Assembly (NCBI GenBank): GCA_020050895.1
Contig: JAGVJW010000194.1
Coordinates: 1 to 7,084 of the forward strand
Direction of reading: 5' to 3'
DNA: 7,084 nucleotides
From: a bacterium
GTDB taxonomy: Bacteria; Bacteroidota; Ignavibacteria; Kapaibacteriales; Kapaibacteriaceae
Within the stretch, counting starts at the first letter, position 1, and the number at the start of each line of letters is the position of its first letter. The notes beneath the pieces are model-generated. The model searched no databases. It saw only the letters and a program-made list of their open reading frames with translations, and was not told the DNA's origin. The translations under genes and the position numbers were made by a program. Below are positions 6,585-7,084 of the stretch, piece by piece.

Positions 6585-7084
6585 TCACAGACGGCTGCAC
6601 GTCTTGGAACCCGATGCTCCGCAGCAATTCTTAAACTTCTTTAATGAATCGAAGGGGCACGGTTCGTTTCTGCCGAACGTGCGCTGCGTTTGCCGAACAG
6701 TGTGTGCGCTGCTTCGGTGTTCCGGCTGACCGTCGGCTCCGCCTCCCTGATATGAGCTTGTTGGGCTTGCATGCGAGAATTGCAGCTGACGTGTACTGCT
6801 AACAACGGTTCTTTGTCGGGGCAATGCGGCTGAAACAGTTTCGGAAGGCGTGTCGGCGTGTTCTTCCCTTTGTTGTTGTTCCACATGTTTTGCCGGCTGT
6901 GTTTGTTGCGTTTGTTGAATCTGCGGATAGTACTTAAACGACATTTGAGCAGTCTGCTTGTTAATATCTTTTATTAACTCAATAAAGACACGGTAGGCTT
7001 CCTGCTTGTATTCAAGGAGAGGATCCTTTTGGCCGTAAGCTCGCAGATAAATCCCTTCTTTCAAATCATCCATGACTCTGAGAT
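6585..7084 (-). CDS. secA: SecA C-terminal part (5' end outside window)
   Basis: SecA is the cytoplasmic ATPase that drives preproteins through SecYEG. The visible 165 residues begin inside the helical scaffold/wing region with the strongly conserved 'RVMDDLKEGIYLRAYGQKDP' and 'LLEYKQEAYRVFIELIKDI'. The frame is open to the right window edge, so most of the protein lies outside. A long polar linker rich in Gln follows (about 6675-6945, e.g. QIQQTQQTQPAKHVEQQQREE). The end is a SEC-C type tail, 'GRNEPCPFDSLKKFKNCCG', which in typical SecA reads GRNDPCPCGSGKKYKNCCG and binds zinc plus SecB or phospholipid. Here the second Cys is Phe and both Gly positions are changed, so one of four zinc ligand positions is lost. 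An extra 11-residue tail (ASGSKTCSRL and neighbours) adds one more Cys. The stop is 3 nt from that of the convergent adaptor gene. Confidence 0.93.
   Translation of the reverse strand, partial: LRVMDDLKEGIYLRAYGQKDPLLEYKQEAYRVFIELIKDINKQTAQMSFKYYPQIQQTQQTQPAKHVEQQQREEHADTPSETVSAALPRQRTVVSSTRQLQFSHASPTSSYQGGGADGQPEHRSSAHTVRQTQRTFGRNEPCPFDSLKKFKNCCGASGSKTCSRL
6671..6714. repeat. Near-tandem direct repeat inside the SecA linker coding region
   Basis: Copy 1 (6671-6690) and copy 2 (6691-6714) are adjacent on the + strand. Both begin TGCCGAAC and share GTGCGCTGC; copy 2 has an extra AGTGT between these blocks and lacks one G near the end. The net length difference is 4 bp, so the two copies are read in different frames of the minus-strand secA gene. 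The likely origin is a local tandem duplication with later small indels. Confidence 0.5.

Noticed and set aside
6589..6604. Hairpin AGACG/CGTCT as terminator between the exporter operon and secA
   Set aside because: The stem has only 5 bp with a 6-nt loop, no T-run on either side, and it lies inside the secA coding sequence.
6641..6886. Separate small gene on the minus strand overlapping secA
   Set aside because: It overlaps the SecA linker in another frame and has no ribosome-binding site. It is more likely a by-product or a trace of an old frameshift, and is treated as a finding, not a gene.
1..7084. Mobile elements, CRISPR arrays, tRNA genes or a novel multi-gene defence-like system
   Set aside because: No transposase, integrase, spaced direct repeats, cloverleaf sequence or unrecognised conserved gene cluster is visible; all complete genes belong to well-known families.

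Overview
This window looks like an ordinary chromosomal segment of a Gram-negative bacterium. It has moderate GC, short intergenic gaps, a lipoprotein signal peptide, a periplasmic di-heme peroxidase and an ABC exporter with a periplasmic adaptor. The style of the SecA C-terminus and the near absence of Shine-Dalgarno sequences suggest a member of the Bacteroidota/Chlorobi (FCB) group. That placement is an inference from general style and rests on no marker comparison.

Layout, left to right. Positions 1-164 hold the 3' end of an unrecognised gene (frame 3, + strand). It is followed by a perfect 14-bp-stem hairpin at 202-234 that probably separates it from the next unit. Positions 272-1114 encode an FAD-dependent thymidylate synthase (ThyX). 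Its stop codon overlaps by one base the start of a di-heme cytochrome c peroxidase/MauG-like lipoprotein (1114-2139), so the two are probably co-transcribed. A gap of about 110 bp (2140-2252) follows, with a 14-bp palindrome at its left edge and, at its right edge, a hairpin that encloses an AGGAGG ribosome-binding site.

The second + strand operon, 2253-6581, is a three-gene exporter: an ABC ATPase of the LolD/MacB type, a permease with two FtsX-like halves, and an HlyD/MacA-type membrane-fusion adaptor. The genes are 2 nt and 1 nt apart. ATPase and permease would form the inner-membrane pump, and the adaptor would link it to an outer-membrane TolC-like channel that is not encoded here. The substrate cannot be told from the sequence.

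The right end, 6585-7084 on the minus strand, is the C-terminal part of SecA, the preprotein translocase ATPase. It converges on the exporter operon with only 3 nt between the two stop codons. Its C-terminal zinc-binding motif is degenerate: one of the four expected ligand positions is Phe.

I found no mobile element, CRISPR array, tRNA or rRNA, and no convincing new multi-gene system. The points most worth a second look are the altered SecA zinc tail and its linker repeat, the hairpin-embedded start of the exporter operon, and the overlap of thyX with a di-heme peroxidase gene.
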